DNA of 64,000 nt, from contig CP021371.1 of the NCBI GenBank assembly GCA_002600635.1, positions 313,001 through 377,000 of the forward strand, given 5' to 3'. The DNA is from Rhizobium sp. ACO-34A (GTDB taxonomy: Bacteria > Pseudomonadota > Alphaproteobacteria > Rhizobiales > Rhizobiaceae). The translations under genes were made by a program, and so were the position numbers. Position 1 is the stretch's first letter. Each line of letters begins with the position of its first letter. Shown here piece by piece: positions 1 through 10,249 of the stretch. The notes beneath the pieces are model-generated. The model saw only the letters and a program-made list of their open reading frames with translations. It made no database searches and had not been told where the DNA came from.

Positions 1-372
1 TTTATCGGCGGACGGTTTCTCTCTGAAAGAATATGTAAAAACAAATGGTTGTTCCATCAGGATATCGCTTCTCAAACTTTGCCGGACACAGTGTCGGCAA
101 CCGTCTCGCCGGTCTTTGGAGGTCGAGTTGGGAGTGTGCGACCAATTTTGGTACGTGCGTGGATCGGCGCATGGCTTCGGATACTATTGGCGTGCAGCGC
201 AGAGAGCACCAGGATTGCCTTTCTCGCGTGCTCTGTGTGTATCAGGGACTGTCGTCGACGTGCTCTTCGGAGTGTGTTCACGCGGAAATGCCTCCGCTTA
301 ACCGTCCGTTCACCAATCCGCTCCATCCTGTATCAGGATCCACGTATTGAAAGCTTCGGAAGGCTGGCACGC
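1..372. other. Leading intergenic stretch without a supported gene
   Basis: Open frames cross this stretch in several phases, but none has a protein-like composition. The reading frame of the next gene only becomes convincing at the signal peptide starting at 373. It probably holds the promoter and leader of the pilus gene that follows, or the tail of a gene outside the window. I see no clear promoter or repeat. Confidence 0.5.
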
Positions 373-786
373 ATGTTGTCCTGCAGCGGTCTCAAAATTC
401 TTGCTGTCACCGGTGTGCTCGCATGGAGTGCGGCAATGCCGTTTTCGGCTTCGGCTGAAGACAGCAGCGGTTACCTGCGGGTCTATATGAACAATGCGCG
501 CGTCCTGAAGCTTGACCGCCCCGTCAGCAAGGTGATCGTCGGCAATTCCGATGTAGCCGACGCAACCGTTGCCGACGCCAGGACCATTGTTCTGACCGGA
601 CGTGCCTTCGGCTCGACCAACCTCGTTCTTCTCGATGCCGACGGCAATGCCATCGTCGATGAACGCATTCTGGTATCGATTGACGAAGGCAATACGGTGC
701 GGGTGTTCAAGGAGACCAGCCGCACGGTGCTTTCCTGCACGCCGAATTGCGAGGAACATGCCGCAACCGGCAATAGCTCGAAATAA
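373..786 (+). CDS. Secretin N-terminal-domain pilus assembly protein (CpaC/RhcC N-domain type)
   Basis: A small exported protein of 137 residues. Residues 1-28 form a signal peptide (hydrophobic core LKILAVTGVLAWSAAMPF, cleavage near ASA-ED). The mature part matches the pilus assembly protein N-terminal domain that opens CpaC/RhcC secretins: YLRVYMNNARVLKLDRPVSK, then VGNSDVADATVADARTIVLTG and FGSTNLVLLDADG. It is far shorter than a secretin (about 450-500 residues) and lacks the pore-forming domain, so it is a stand-alone N-domain. The frame stays open upstream to 49, but that extension is not protein-like; the ATG at 373 is chosen because it begins the signal peptide. It is followed by two TadE-like genes, which suggests a periplasmic accessory of a Tad/Cpa pilus. 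The short C-terminal CTPNCEE holds two cysteines. Confidence 0.8.
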   Translation: MLSCSGLKILAVTGVLAWSAAMPFSASAEDSSGYLRVYMNNARVLKLDRPVSKVIVGNSDVADATVADARTIVLTGRAFGSTNLVLLDADGNAIVDERILVSIDEGNTVRVFKETSRTVLSCTPNCEEHAATGNSSK

Positions 787-904
787 CCCGGTCGAAGTGA
801 GACGCTTTGCCGCCCCAGATCGGGAAAAACGTAAAGAAACCGGAAACGGAATTTCAATACTTCGCCTCTAGTGTCTCGACAAAACCGCATTTCGGTCACA
901 GGCG

Positions 905-1534
905 ATGAACCCATTCACTCATTCGGACGAAGCAAAAAGCCGCAGGAAGAGGTTCCGCCTCTCTTTATTGCGTAGGCTGGCCCGTTCCCGGGATGGCGCC
1001 GCCGCAATCGAATTTGCGATCCTGTCCATTCCCTACTTTCTCATCATTTTTGCGACGCTCGAAACCTTCGTTGCCTATACCGCCGAACAGATCGTTTCGA
1101 ACGCCGTCAACGTCATGGCGCGCGAGGTAAGGACAGGTAACATCACCTATAATCTCGGGCGTTCGACGGATATGACGAAGGAACAGTTCCGTGTCGCGTT
1201 CTGCGACCAGATTTCGGTGGTTATCGCCTGTTCCGCCACCGAGGCTGCCAACCCGCAGAAGCTTTACCTGGATCTTGAGACGCTTTCGAGCTTCGAGGCC
1301 GTCGCCGACAAGGTTGGGGTGCCCCGTGTCAATGGCGGGTTTTCGGACCTCGATACGTCAGCCTTTCATTTCTCTCCCGGCGGGCCAGATACGATCAATC
1401 TGCTGCGCGCCTATTACCGATGGGATGTGACAATGGATCTGCTCCGGTCCATCAGCAATATCCGCCCCGATAGCCAGACCAATCAGGTTCTGCTTATTGC
1501 CACCACGGCCTTCCGCAACGAGAAATATCCGTGA
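905..1534 (+). CDS. TadE-like pilus assembly protein
   Basis: Predicted minor pseudopilin or anchoring protein of a Tad (Flp) pilus, in the inner membrane. After a basic N-terminus (KSRRKRFRLSLLRRLARSRD) comes the TadE signature: GAAAIEFAILSIPYFLIIFA, with the conserved glutamate within the first part of a single membrane helix (about residues 38-58). The remaining 150 residues would be periplasmic and contain two cysteines (around residues 99 and 108). The length (209 aa) is normal for TadE/TadF. The gene overlaps the next TadE-like gene by four bases (1531-1534), which implies translational coupling. A prepilin peptidase would be expected outside the window. Confidence 0.85.
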   Translation: MNPFTHSDEAKSRRKRFRLSLLRRLARSRDGAAAIEFAILSIPYFLIIFATLETFVAYTAEQIVSNAVNVMAREVRTGNITYNLGRSTDMTKEQFRVAFCDQISVVIACSATEAANPQKLYLDLETLSSFEAVADKVGVPRVNGGFSDLDTSAFHFSPGGPDTINLLRAYYRWDVTMDLLRSISNIRPDSQTNQVLLIATTAFRNEKYP

Positions 1535-2151
1535 AGCGCTCCGGTCCAGAATTGAACAGCAAAGATACCCTCGTCGGACGGCATGGTGTTCTGATGCGCA
1601 CCTCCGCGCTGTTCCGGCGGTTTCTGTCCGACCAACAGGGCATTGGCGGCGTAGAATTCGCGCTGCTGGCGCCGATGCTGATCGTGATCTACCTCTGCGC
1701 ATTCGAGTTGATGATGGGCTTCACCGTGGCAAAGAAGGCCTCGGCGGCGTCAAGTACCATCGCGGACCTCATAAGTCGCGAGGATAAGGTCACCAAGACC
1801 AGTCTGGCCGGCATGGTGGATGTTGCGGACGCCATTTTCGTGCCCTATTCCGTCAATGATCTTTCCCTGAAGATCACGGGGGTAAAGGTCGACGCCAACA
1901 GGCAGGCCACCGTGGCGTGGTCCTGGTCGAACACGGGGGCGGCGCCCTACGTCGTGGGCGCCACCGTCAAGGTTCCCGATGACATGCTGATTGCCAGCAC
2001 CTTCCTCGTCCATTCGGAACTCAGCGTTGGACACGAGCTTCTGCTGTATCTGCCCGCCCTTTCGGGCCAGAACATCAAGAACATCACCATCCCGCGTGAA
2101 TTCTTCTTTCGTCAGCGTATCAACAAAGACATCACCTGCAACGATTGCTGA
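1531..2151 (+). CDS. Second TadE/TadG-like pilus assembly protein
   Basis: Paralogue-like neighbour of the preceding gene, 206 residues. The TadE motif is GIGGVEFALLAPMLIVIYLC followed by AFELMMGFTVAKKASAASST, giving one membrane helix (about residues 44-64) with the conserved glutamate. The protein ends with a CNDC motif. The start codon is GTG at 1531 and overlaps the upstream stop. A later ATG at 1594 would still retain the motif, so the N-terminus is uncertain. With the secretin N-domain gene it forms a three-gene pilus-accessory group. Confidence 0.82.
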   Translation: MKRSGPELNSKDTLVGRHGVLMRTSALFRRFLSDQQGIGGVEFALLAPMLIVIYLCAFELMMGFTVAKKASAASSTIADLISREDKVTKTSLAGMVDVADAIFVPYSVNDLSLKITGVKVDANRQATVAWSWSNTGAAPYVVGATVKVPDDMLIASTFLVHSELSVGHELLLYLPALSGQNIKNITIPREFFFRQRINKDITCNDC

Positions 2152-2307
2152 TATCATTTTCGCCCGGCCGATTGCTGCTTGAGGGCGAACATGGTGCAGG
2201 ATGCCCGTCCGTTTGCCAAGTCTTCAACATGGCGCTAAACATCGGCACGAATAGACGCGGGAATGAAATGGCCATGACGGCCAGCAGACCTGCGGTTCGG
2301 GTGGACC

Positions 2308-3524
<1,217 letters not shown>

Positions 3525-3528
<4 letters not shown>

Positions 3529-4511
3529 CATCTCATCTCAGGAAGGCCGAACTGCACTGCCACGTCGAAGGTGCAGCCCCGCCGGCGTTGACGCTTGCCC
3601 AGGCCGAAAAATACGGCATCGATTCCACCAGATTCGTTCGTGACGGGGTCTATCTCTGGCAGGACTTTACCAGTTTCATCGATTGCTATGATTTCGTCGC
3701 TTCCGTCTTCCGCACCGCGGAAGACTATGCGGCTCTCGCCGAGGCCTATCTCACCGAATTGGCCGCCGCCAACACGATCTATAGCGAGCTGTTCATTTCG
3801 CCCGATCATGGCGAGGCTGTTGGCCTTTCCCCCGATGATTATATCGGCGGTCTGGCGGCAGGTATCGTGGCCGCGCGGGAAAAGACCAGCATCGAATGCC
3901 GCATGATCATCATCGGCGAACGCCATCTGGGGCCTGAAAACGTGCTGCGGCGCGCCGAATGGGCGGCGAAGTTCGAGCATCCCCTGGTCACCGGCTTCAA
4001 CATGGCCGGAGAAGAGCGGATGAACCGCGTGGCCGATTATGCCCGCGCCTTCGATATCGTGCGCGAGGCAGGCCTCGGCATCACCATTCATGCAGGCGAG
4101 CTGTGCGGCGCTTTCTCCGTCGCCGATGCGCTCGATCTGGTGCGGCCGAGCCGTATCGGCCATGGCGTGCGCGCGATCGAGGATCCCGATCTGGTCAAGC
4201 GGCTCGCCGATCTCGGAACCGTGCTGGAGGTCTGCCCGGGTTCCAACATCTCGTTGAAGGTCTTTCCCGATTATGAAAGTCATCCGCTGCGCCGCTTTGT
4301 CGAATCCGGCGTGCGGGTAACCCTGAACTCCGACGACCCGCCCTTCTTTCATACTTCACTTGCGCAGGAATACGAGACGGCGTCGAAGGTGTTCGGCTTC
4401 TCGGATGCCGAGATCAACGTCATGACGCGCACCGCAATCGAGGCGGCCTTCGTCGACGAGGTGACGCGAAAGGCGCTGCTGGCGAAGTTACAGGCCGTCG
4501 ATTGGGGATGA
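3525..4511 (+). CDS. add: Adenosine deaminase
   Basis: Hydrolyses adenosine/deoxyadenosine to (deoxy)inosine plus ammonia, using a zinc ion. The metal and substrate motifs are in order: [11 protein letters not shown] (HxH near the N-terminus), [10 protein letters not shown] (metal His and catalytic Glu), RIGHGVRA, and LNSDDPPFF (metal Asp pair). The length of 328 aa fits the family. The start is the TTG at 3525, inside the deoB stop, because the HxH motif follows only a few residues later. It makes the inosine that the phosphorylase at 8061-8876 can split. Adenine deaminase is a less likely alternative. Confidence 0.92.
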
Positions 4512-4600
4512 TCACACAAATTTGCGCCCTGCTCTTGCGGGCCGGCGCGCGAATGTGGAAGAACAATTTCACCCACAAAGAATAGAAGAAGGTTATCCCC

Positions 4601-5230
4601 ATGCACGGCGTCACAGTCATCGGTCATCCGCTCGTACAGCACAAGCTCACGATCATGCGCCGCAAGGAGACTTCGACGTCGAGCTTCCGCCGGCTTCTCC
4701 GGGAAATCTCGACGCTTCTCTGCTACGAGGTCACCCGCGATCTCGAGCTCACCATGGAGACGATCGAAACGCCGATGATGGAGATGCAGTCGCCGGTGCT
4801 GGAAGGCAAGAAGTTGGTCTTCGCCTCCATCCTGCGCGCCGGAAACGGCCTTCTCGAAGGTATGCTGGAACTGGTGCCGGCCGCCCGCGTCTCCCATATC
4901 GGCGTCTACCGTGACCACGATACGCTGCAGCCGGTCGAATATTACTTCAAGGCGCCGGATGCGCTGGACGAGCGCCTGATCATCGTCGTCGATCCGATGC
5001 TCGCCACCGGCAATTCCTCGATTGCCGCCATCGACAAGCTGAAGGAGCGCGGCGCGAAGAACATCCGCTTCGTCTGCCTTCTCGCGGCCCCCGAAGGCAT
5101 CAAGCACTTCTGCGAAGCCCATCCGGATGTCCCGGTCTTCACGGCTGCCATCGACAGCCACCTGAACGAGAAGGGCTATATCATGCCCGGTCTTGGCGAT
5201 GCCGGCGACCGCATGTACGGCACGAAATGA
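4601..5230 (+). CDS. upp: Uracil phosphoribosyltransferase
   Basis: Converts uracil plus PRPP to UMP, salvaging the base released by pyrimidine nucleoside phosphorolysis. The 209-residue length is typical of bacterial Upp. Motifs seen: [19 protein letters not shown] near the start, [27 protein letters not shown], the PRPP-binding loop [11 protein letters not shown], and the C-terminal uracil-binding [17 protein letters not shown]. The start ATG at 4601 follows an AGAAGG ribosome-binding site with suitable spacing. A strong hairpin terminator follows directly. Confidence 0.97.
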   Translation: MHGVTVIGHPLVQHKLTIMRRKETSTSSFRRLLREISTLLCYEVTRDLELTMETIETPMMEMQSPVLEGKKLVFASILRAGNGLLEGMLELVPAARVSHIGVYRDHDTLQPVEYYFKAPDALDERLIIVVDPMLATGNSSIAAIDKLKERGAKNIRFVCLLAAPEGIKHFCEAHPDVPVFTAAIDSHLNEKGYIMPGLGDAGDRMYGTK

Positions 5231-5251
5231 AATCTTAACCACCGGAACAGG

Positions 5252-5286
5252 AAAGCGGCCCGCAAACAGCCTTTGCGGGCCGCTTT
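5252..5286 (+). terminator. Hairpin terminator after upp
   Basis: A perfect 15-bp stem: AAAGCGGCCCGCAAA (5252-5266) pairs with 5272-5286 across a five-base loop. It lies 21 bases past the upp stop. The downstream T-tract is short, but the stem is very stable. Confidence 0.85.
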
Positions 5287-5358
5287 GCGTTTGCGGTTAG
5301 CGGGTTTTCAGCATCCTCGTGCTAGGCAGGCTACTCTTCGTCATGTCGGGGATTGCCC

Positions 5359-5874
5359 ATGCTGGTGCGCACGCTTGTCTTCGTTTCCGCGGCTGTCGTT
5401 CTTGCAACGCAGGTGCCGCGCTTTCTTGAGAAAAATGCCGAAGCGGTGCCGGCAACGGCGCCTGCTGCCGACGATGCAGCAGCGACCCCGGTCAGTCTTC
5501 CGAGCGGCGTCGCCCTGCTGAAGGCCGATGGACGCGGTCACTATATCGGCAGTTTCAAGATGAACGGCAAGCCGGTCGAAGGCCTCGTCGACACCGGTGC
5601 CTCGCTTATCGCGATCAATGAAACCACGGCCCGGCGTCTTGGCATCAGTATTGCCGGACTGGATTTCAAATACGCAATCTCCACCGCCAATGGCAAAACG
5701 GATGCCGCAGGGGTTATCCTGCAGAGGGTCGAGATCGGTACGGTCAGGGTGGAGAAGGTTGAAGCCTTCGTGCTGCGCGACAATGCGCTCTCCAACACGC
5801 TGATCGGCATGAGCTTCCTGAAACGCCTCAGCGCCTATGCCGCCGAAGGCGACACCATGCGGCTTACCCGCTAG
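5359..5874 (+). CDS. Retropepsin-like aspartic protease, membrane-anchored (clan AA)
   Basis: Small protease-like protein of 171 residues. An N-terminal hydrophobic helix (LVRTLVFVSAAVVLATQVP) would anchor it in the inner membrane with the domain in the periplasm. A short Ala/Pro-rich linker follows. The retropepsin fold is indicated by YIGSFKMNGKPVEGLVDTGA, with the catalytic D-T-G triad and the following SLIAINETTARRLGI, and by the later flap and hydrophobic strands up to NTLIGMSFLKRL. This matches the TIGR02281 family of unknown substrate, which is common in Alphaproteobacteria. The ATG at 5359 is preferred over a TTG two codons upstream. It stands alone between two terminator/repeat structures. 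Confidence 0.85.
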   Translation: MLVRTLVFVSAAVVLATQVPRFLEKNAEAVPATAPAADDAAATPVSLPSGVALLKADGRGHYIGSFKMNGKPVEGLVDTGASLIAINETTARRLGISIAGLDFKYAISTANGKTDAAGVILQRVEIGTVRVEKVEAFVLRDNALSNTLIGMSFLKRLSAYAAEGDTMRLTR

Positions 5875-5875
5875 A

Positions 5876-5919
5876 GCAATTCCAGCAAAAGTGCGCAGCG
5901 GTTTTGCGTCCGGAATTGC
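5876..5919. repeat. Rhizobial intergenic palindromic repeat
   Basis: A nested palindrome: GCAATTCC (5876-5883) pairs with GGAATTGC (5912-5919), and inside it GCAAAA (5885-5890) pairs with TTTTGC (5902-5907). The sequence type (GCAATTCC, GCAAAA, GCGG, TTTTGC, CCGGAATTGC) is the dispersed palindrome I recognise from many rhizobial intergenic regions. It sits between the convergent protease and deoA genes and may serve as a bidirectional terminator. Confidence 0.7.
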
Positions 5920-5972
5920 GGGAAAACAACGAGATAGAGCATTGGACCCTAGATCACGCTCGCAAGACGAAA

Positions 5973-7283
5973 TCAGGCGATCCGTTTGCCGATGGCCGGG
6001 TCGATGACCGGTGCCACCGCGCCGACCGTATAGCTTGCAGCCACCATTTCGGCGGCCTGACGCCCACTCGCTTCGTCATTTGCATGCACCAAGGCGATGA
6101 CGTCGCCCTTCGAGACAGCTGTTCCGAGCGGCAGGAAGCCGGTGAGTCCCACCTTGTGGTCGATCGCATCGCTCGGACGCTGCCGTCCGCCGCCGAGCGC
6201 CACGACGCAGAGACCGAGGCCGCGCGTGTCGCAGGCCGAAAGCCAGCCGTCGGAGGTCGCGAGAACAGGGATCTGCACCGGAGCCTTGGGCAGGTGCCTT
6301 TCCGCATGCTCCATGAAGTCTGCGGGACCGCCCAGCGCATGGACCATCCGCCCGAAATAGTCCGCCGCTTTTCCGGAGAAGAGCGCGTCGCGGCAACGGG
6401 CGAGGGCTGTTTCAATGTCCGTCGCAATGCCGGCATTGACCAGCATCTCGGCGGAAAGCGCCAGCGTCACTTCTTCAAGCTGCGTACCGCTCTTTTCGCC
6501 CTTGAGGAAGTCGACCGCATTCTGCACCTCGACCGCATTGCCGGCGCAGTCGGCCAGAGGCTGGTTCATGTCGGTGAGCAGTGCTGTGGTCTTTACGCCC
6601 GCTCCGTTGGCCACCGCCACCAGCGAGCGCGCCAGCGCTTCCGCGTCCTGCGGATTGCTCATGAAGGCGCCGTTGCCGGTCTTGACGTCGAGCACCAGGC
6701 TTTCGAGACCGGCTGCGAGCTTCTTGGAAAGGATCGAGGCGGTAATCAGCGGGATGGATTCCACTGTCGCGGTGACGTCGCGGATTGCGTAGAGCCGCTT
6801 GTCGGCGGGGGCGAGGTCGCCCGTCTGGCCGATGATGGCGCAGCCTGCCGTGTCCACCGTCCGGCGGAATGTCTCCGGCGAAGGCATGACGTCATAGCCC
6901 GGAATGGATTGCAGCTTGTCCAGCGTGCCGCCGGTGTGACCAAGTCCCCGGCCGGAGATCATCGGCACCGCCAGCCCGCAGGCGGCAACGATGGGGGCCA
7001 GCATCAGCGATACGTTGTCGCCCACACCGCCGGTCGAATGCTTGTCGGCGATCGGCTTGCCCACGCCCTGCCAGGAAAGCACCTCGCCGGAATCGCGCAT
7101 TGCAAGCGTCAGCGCCACGATCTCTTCCGGCGTCATGCCGCGGAAGAAGACGGCCATGGCGAAGGCTGCGACCTGACCTTCGGAGATCGTCTCCTTGCTC
7201 AGTCCTTCGATGAAGCCGGCGATTTCCTCAGGCGTCAGTATGCCGCCGTCGCGTTTCTTGCGGATGATTTCCTGTGGCAGCAT
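5973..7283 (-). CDS. deoA: Thymidine phosphorylase
   Basis: Cleaves thymidine (and deoxyuridine) with phosphate to the base plus deoxyribose-1-phosphate. It is 436 residues long, as usual for DeoA. Motifs seen: an N-terminal helical domain ([20 protein letters not shown]), the active-site signature [28 protein letters not shown], and [13 protein letters not shown]. It is the last gene of the minus-strand nucleoside operon, 17 bases after deoC. It sits beside phosphopentomutase, which uses its product. Confidence 0.97.
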   Translation of the reverse strand: MLPQEIIRKKRDGGILTPEEIAGFIEGLSKETISEGQVAAFAMAVFFRGMTPEEIVALTLAMRDSGEVLSWQGVGKPIADKHSTGGVGDNVSLMLAPIVAACGLAVPMISGRGLGHTGGTLDKLQSIPGYDVMPSPETFRRTVDTAGCAIIGQTGDLAPADKRLYAIRDVTATVESIPLITASILSKKLAAGLESLVLDVKTGNGAFMSNPQDAEALARSLVAVANGAGVKTTALLTDMNQPLADCAGNAVEVQNAVDFLKGEKSGTQLEEVTLALSAEMLVNAGIATDIETALARCRDALFSGKAADYFGRMVHALGGPADFMEHAERHLPKAPVQIPVLATSDGWLSACDTRGLGLCVVALGGGRQRPSDAIDHKVGLTGFLPLGTAVSKGDVIALVHANDEASGRQAAEMVAASYTVGAVAPVIDPAIGKRIA

Positions 7284-7300
7284 TGGCGATCGCTCAGGCT

Positions 7301-8074
7301 TCAGTAATCGGAAGCGCCGGCGCTCGCGCGCACGCCGCCAAGAACGGAGAGAATGTCATCGAGCAGGCCGGAGGCCCCGAAGCGGAAGGTCGACGGCATC
7401 ACCCAGTCCTCGCCCATGATGGTATCGGCGAGCCGCAGATAAAGGGCAGCATCCGCGACGGTCGAGATGCCGCCGGCCGGCTTGAAGCCCACCTTCTTGC
7501 GGCTGTCGCGGATCGCCTGCAGCATGGTGTCGGCCGCCTCAAGCGTCGCATTGACGGCAACCTTGCCGGTGGAGGTCTTGATGAAATCCGCACCGGCTTC
7601 GATCGCCAGTTCCGAGGCGCGGCGAACCAGCGCCATGTCCTTGATCTCGCCCGTCTCGAGGATGGTCTTGAGCGTGATGGTGGGGCCGCAGGCAGCCTTG
7701 ACGCTCGCCACCATATCGCTGACGGCCTGTTCGTCGCCGGAAATCAGCGCGCGGTAAGGGACGACCACATCGATTTCGTCGGCCCCGTCGGCAATCGCGT
7801 CGCGCGTTTCGGCAACCACGTCTTCGGTCTTCATGTCCCCGGAAGGGAAGTTGACGACGGTTGCGATACGGACGGGGGTCTCTCCGTTCAAAAGCGCGCG
7901 GGCCTGCGGCACGAAGCGCGGCCAGATGCAGATGGCGGCCGTATGGCCGTAAGGGGTCAGCGCCCGCTCGCACAGCGCCTCGATGGCGGCTGGGGTGCAA
8001 TCGTCCTTCAGGTTGGTCAGGTCAAGCAGCGACAAGGCCCGGGCGGCTGTCGCCCGCAATTCATGGGTGTCCAT
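7301..8074 (-). CDS. deoC: Deoxyribose-phosphate aldolase
   Basis: Splits deoxyribose-5-phosphate into acetaldehyde and glyceraldehyde-3-phosphate by Schiff-base chemistry. The TIM-barrel motifs are clear: the early [10 protein letters not shown] strand, [23 protein letters not shown], the catalytic-lysine strand [11 protein letters not shown], and [11 protein letters not shown]. The start at 8074 (MDTHELRA) is preferred over an upstream in-frame codon and gives 257 aa. It overlaps the end of the phosphorylase gene by 14 bases, so the operon is tightly packed. Confidence 0.96.
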   Translation of the reverse strand: MDTHELRATAARALSLLDLTNLKDDCTPAAIEALCERALTPYGHTAAICIWPRFVPQARALLNGETPVRIATVVNFPSGDMKTEDVVAETRDAIADGADEIDVVVPYRALISGDEQAVSDMVASVKAACGPTITLKTILETGEIKDMALVRRASELAIEAGADFIKTSTGKVAVNATLEAADTMLQAIRDSRKKVGFKPAGGISTVADAALYLRLADTIMGEDWVMPSTFRFGASGLLDDILSVLGGVRASAGASDY

Positions 8075-8876
8075 TGGTCGTCCCTCCGCCGGCAATCATC
8101 CTCTTCAGGATGGCGGCAAGTCGTTTTCCGCCGATTGGAGCCATGTCTTTTGTCTCTTCGTGACTGAGTTCACCACCCGTCATGCCGGCTCCATAATTGG
8201 TAATAACCGATGCGGCGGCGACGCGCAGCCCAAAAAAGCGTGCGAGGATCACTTCCGGCACGGTGGACATGCCGACGGCGTCGGCGCCGAGAATGCGCGC
8301 CATGCGGATTTCGGCCGGCGTTTCGAAGCTCGGGCCGGAAAACCACATGTAGACGCCGGAAGAAAGCGGAATGCCTTCTTCTTCCGCCGCGCGACGCATC
8401 CCGGCCGAAAGGTCAGCGTCATAGGCCGATGTCATCCCGACGAAACGCCTGTCGCTGTCCTGACCGATCAGCGGGTTGTGACCGGAGAAATTGATGTGAT
8501 CCGAAATCAGCATCACCGAGCCGGGCGGCATGTCCTCGCGCAGCGATCCGGCCGAATTGGTCAGGATCAGCGACTGTACGCCAAGCCCCATCAGCACCTG
8601 GATCGGCAGGCGCATGGCGTTGGGGTCGCCATGCTCGTAGTAGTGGATGCGGCCGGCCAGCATGATCACCGGCACGTTGCCGAGAAGGCCGGCGACTACG
8701 GCCCCGGCATGACCGGATACGCCGCTCACCGGAAAGCCCGGCAGCTCGGTATAGGGAATGCGGACGGGGTTGCGGATTTCGTCGACGAGGGAGCCGAGAC
8801 CGGAGCCGAGCACGATACCGTAGCGCGGCACCAGACCGTTCAGCCTGTCGACCAGAAGGTCGATCACGTCCCTCAT
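8061..8876 (-). CDS. punA: Purine nucleoside phosphorylase (trimeric PunA/XapA type)
   Basis: Phosphorolysis of purine (deoxy)nucleosides, giving the base and (deoxy)ribose-1-phosphate. Motifs seen: GIVLGSGLGSLVDEI, VSGHAGAVVAG, GRIHYYEHGD, ILTNSAGSLRE, the substrate-binding WFSGPSFETPAEIRM, GADAVGMSTVPEVI and ASVITNYGAGM. The 271-residue length suits the class that acts on guanosine/inosine/xanthosine. The frame runs upstream to 9113, but that part overlaps cytidine deaminase out of phase. The ATG at 8876 overlaps the cdd stop by four bases and is the natural start. Confidence 0.93.
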   Translation of the reverse strand: MRDVIDLLVDRLNGLVPRYGIVLGSGLGSLVDEIRNPVRIPYTELPGFPVSGVSGHAGAVVAGLLGNVPVIMLAGRIHYYEHGDPNAMRLPIQVLMGLGVQSLILTNSAGSLREDMPPGSVMLISDHINFSGHNPLIGQDSDRRFVGMTSAYDADLSAGMRRAAEEEGIPLSSGVYMWFSGPSFETPAEIRMARILGADAVGMSTVPEVILARFFGLRVAAASVITNYGAGMTGGELSHEETKDMAPIGGKRLAAILKRMIAGGGTTNGHP

Positions 8877-9265
8877 CCGAGGATATCCGTCTTGAAGCTG
8901 AAGGGCAGGAGTTCGGCAATGGTCATGGTTTTCTGCACGCCCACTTCGTCGCACAGATAGATCTTCGTGCCGGCATCGGCGAATTCGGAAATCTTCTGCC
9001 GGCATCCGCCGCAAGGCGGGCAAAGCGCCAGCTTTTCGGCGATGACGGCCATCTCGACGATTTTCTTGCCCCCGCCCATGATCATGCAGCCGATGGCAGT
9101 CGGTTCGGCGCACCAGCCCTGGGGGAAGGAGAGGTTTTCGATGTTGGCGCCGGTATAGACCTTGCCGTCATCGGCGCGGATGGCCGCGCCGACGGGGAAC
9201 TTGGAATAGGGCACATGGGCGAACTTCATCGCATCGCGTGCGGCTTCAAAGAGGTCGTGCGACAT
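8873..9265 (-). CDS. cdd: Cytidine deaminase
   Basis: Zinc enzyme that converts cytidine/deoxycytidine to uridine/deoxyuridine. The protein is 130 aa, the tetrameric type. Motifs: YSKFPVGAAI near the N-terminus, the catalytic WCAEPTAI (zinc Cys plus catalytic Glu; AEPTA replaces the commoner AERTA), and PPCGGCRQ with the two further zinc cysteines. It is located between the permease genes (3-base gap) and the phosphorylase gene (4-base overlap), consistent with processing of imported nucleosides. Confidence 0.96.
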   Translation of the reverse strand: MSHDLFEAARDAMKFAHVPYSKFPVGAAIRADDGKVYTGANIENLSFPQGWCAEPTAIGCMIMGGGKKIVEMAVIAEKLALCPPCGGCRQKISEFADAGTKIYLCDEVGVQKTMTIAELLPFSFKTDILG

Positions 9266-9268
9266 GGT

Positions 9269-10240
9269 TCAGCGCTCCTTCACATAAGGTACGCCGCCGG
9301 CTTTCGGCGGGTTTGCCGCGCCGATGAAACCGGCGAGCAGAATGCAGGTCAGGATGTAGGGCAATGCCTGGAAGATCTGCACCGGCACTTCGCCGATCAG
9401 CGGCACGGACTTGCCCTGCATGAAGTTGGCGAGCGCATCGAGGAAGCCGAAGAGCAGGCAGGCGAGCAGCACCGGCACCGGCTTCCACTTGGCGAAGATC
9501 AATGCGGCGAGCGCTATATAGCCCTTGCCGGCCGACATGTCCTTGATGAAGGCCGCCGACTGGGCAATCGCCAGATAGGTGCCCGAGAAGCCGCAGAGGA
9601 AACCGGCGACCAGCACGGCCCGGTAACGCAGCCAGGTGACCGAGATACCGGCGGTATCGACCGCGCCGGGGTTTTCGCCGACCGCGCGAAGTCTGAGGCC
9701 GAAACGCGTGCGGTAAAGCACCCACCACGAAAGCGGCACCGCCAGGAAGGCCAGATAGGTCAGGAGGTTGTTGCCGGAGATCACATTGGCATAGAGCGGG
9801 CCGAGCACCGGCACGTCACGCACGGCCTCGACGCCAGGCAGCGTGATCGGCGTGAAGCGGGCGGCGCCTGCAAGCTGCGGTGTCCGTCCGCCCTGGCCGA
9901 ACCATGCCTGTCCGAGAACCACGGTCAGGCCCGCCGCAACGAAGTTGATCGCGACGCCCGAGACGATCTGGTTGCCGCGATTGGTGATCGAGGCAAAGCC
10001 GTGCACCATCGAGAAGGCGAGCGATACACCGATACCAGATGCAAGGCCGATCCATGGCGACCCCGTCACGTAGGCCGCCGACGCCGCGGCAAAGGCCGCC
10101 GCCAGCATCTTGCCTTCCAGCCCGATGTCGAAAATGCCCGCGCGTTCGGAAAAGAGGCCTGCAAGGGCGGTGAAGATCAACGGGATCGACAGGCGAATGG
10201 TCGATCCCATGATGCTGATGAGGATATCGAAGAAATCCAT
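9269..10240 (-). CDS. Nucleoside ABC transporter permease (NupQ/BmpC type)
   Basis: Inner-membrane permease of 323 aa from the branched-chain amino acid/ribose permease family, with about nine hydrophobic helices. The conserved stretch EKAGIFDIGLEGKML is present in the form ERAGIFDIGLEGKMLAAAFA, as is the VRAVGENPGAVDTAGI-like cytoplasmic loop (RAVGENPGAVDTAGISV). It is the second of two different permeases that would form a heterodimer. The genes are 9 bases apart. The neighbours (BMP binding protein, nucleoside enzymes) point to nucleosides as substrate. Confidence 0.92.
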   Translation of the reverse strand: MDFFDILISIMGSTIRLSIPLIFTALAGLFSERAGIFDIGLEGKMLAAAFAAASAAYVTGSPWIGLASGIGVSLAFSMVHGFASITNRGNQIVSGVAINFVAAGLTVVLGQAWFGQGGRTPQLAGAARFTPITLPGVEAVRDVPVLGPLYANVISGNNLLTYLAFLAVPLSWWVLYRTRFGLRLRAVGENPGAVDTAGISVTWLRYRAVLVAGFLCGFSGTYLAIAQSAAFIKDMSAGKGYIALAALIFAKWKPVPVLLACLLFGFLDALANFMQGKSVPLIGEVPVQIFQALPYILTCILLAGFIGAANPPKAGGVPYVKER

Positions 10241-10249
10241 CGTCTTGCC

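Noticed and set aside
5904..7307. Long plus-strand open frame (467 codons) opposite deoA
   Set aside because: It is the antisense of deoA, rich in His/Arg/Gly with no domain; the minus-strand frame has all thymidine phosphorylase motifs.
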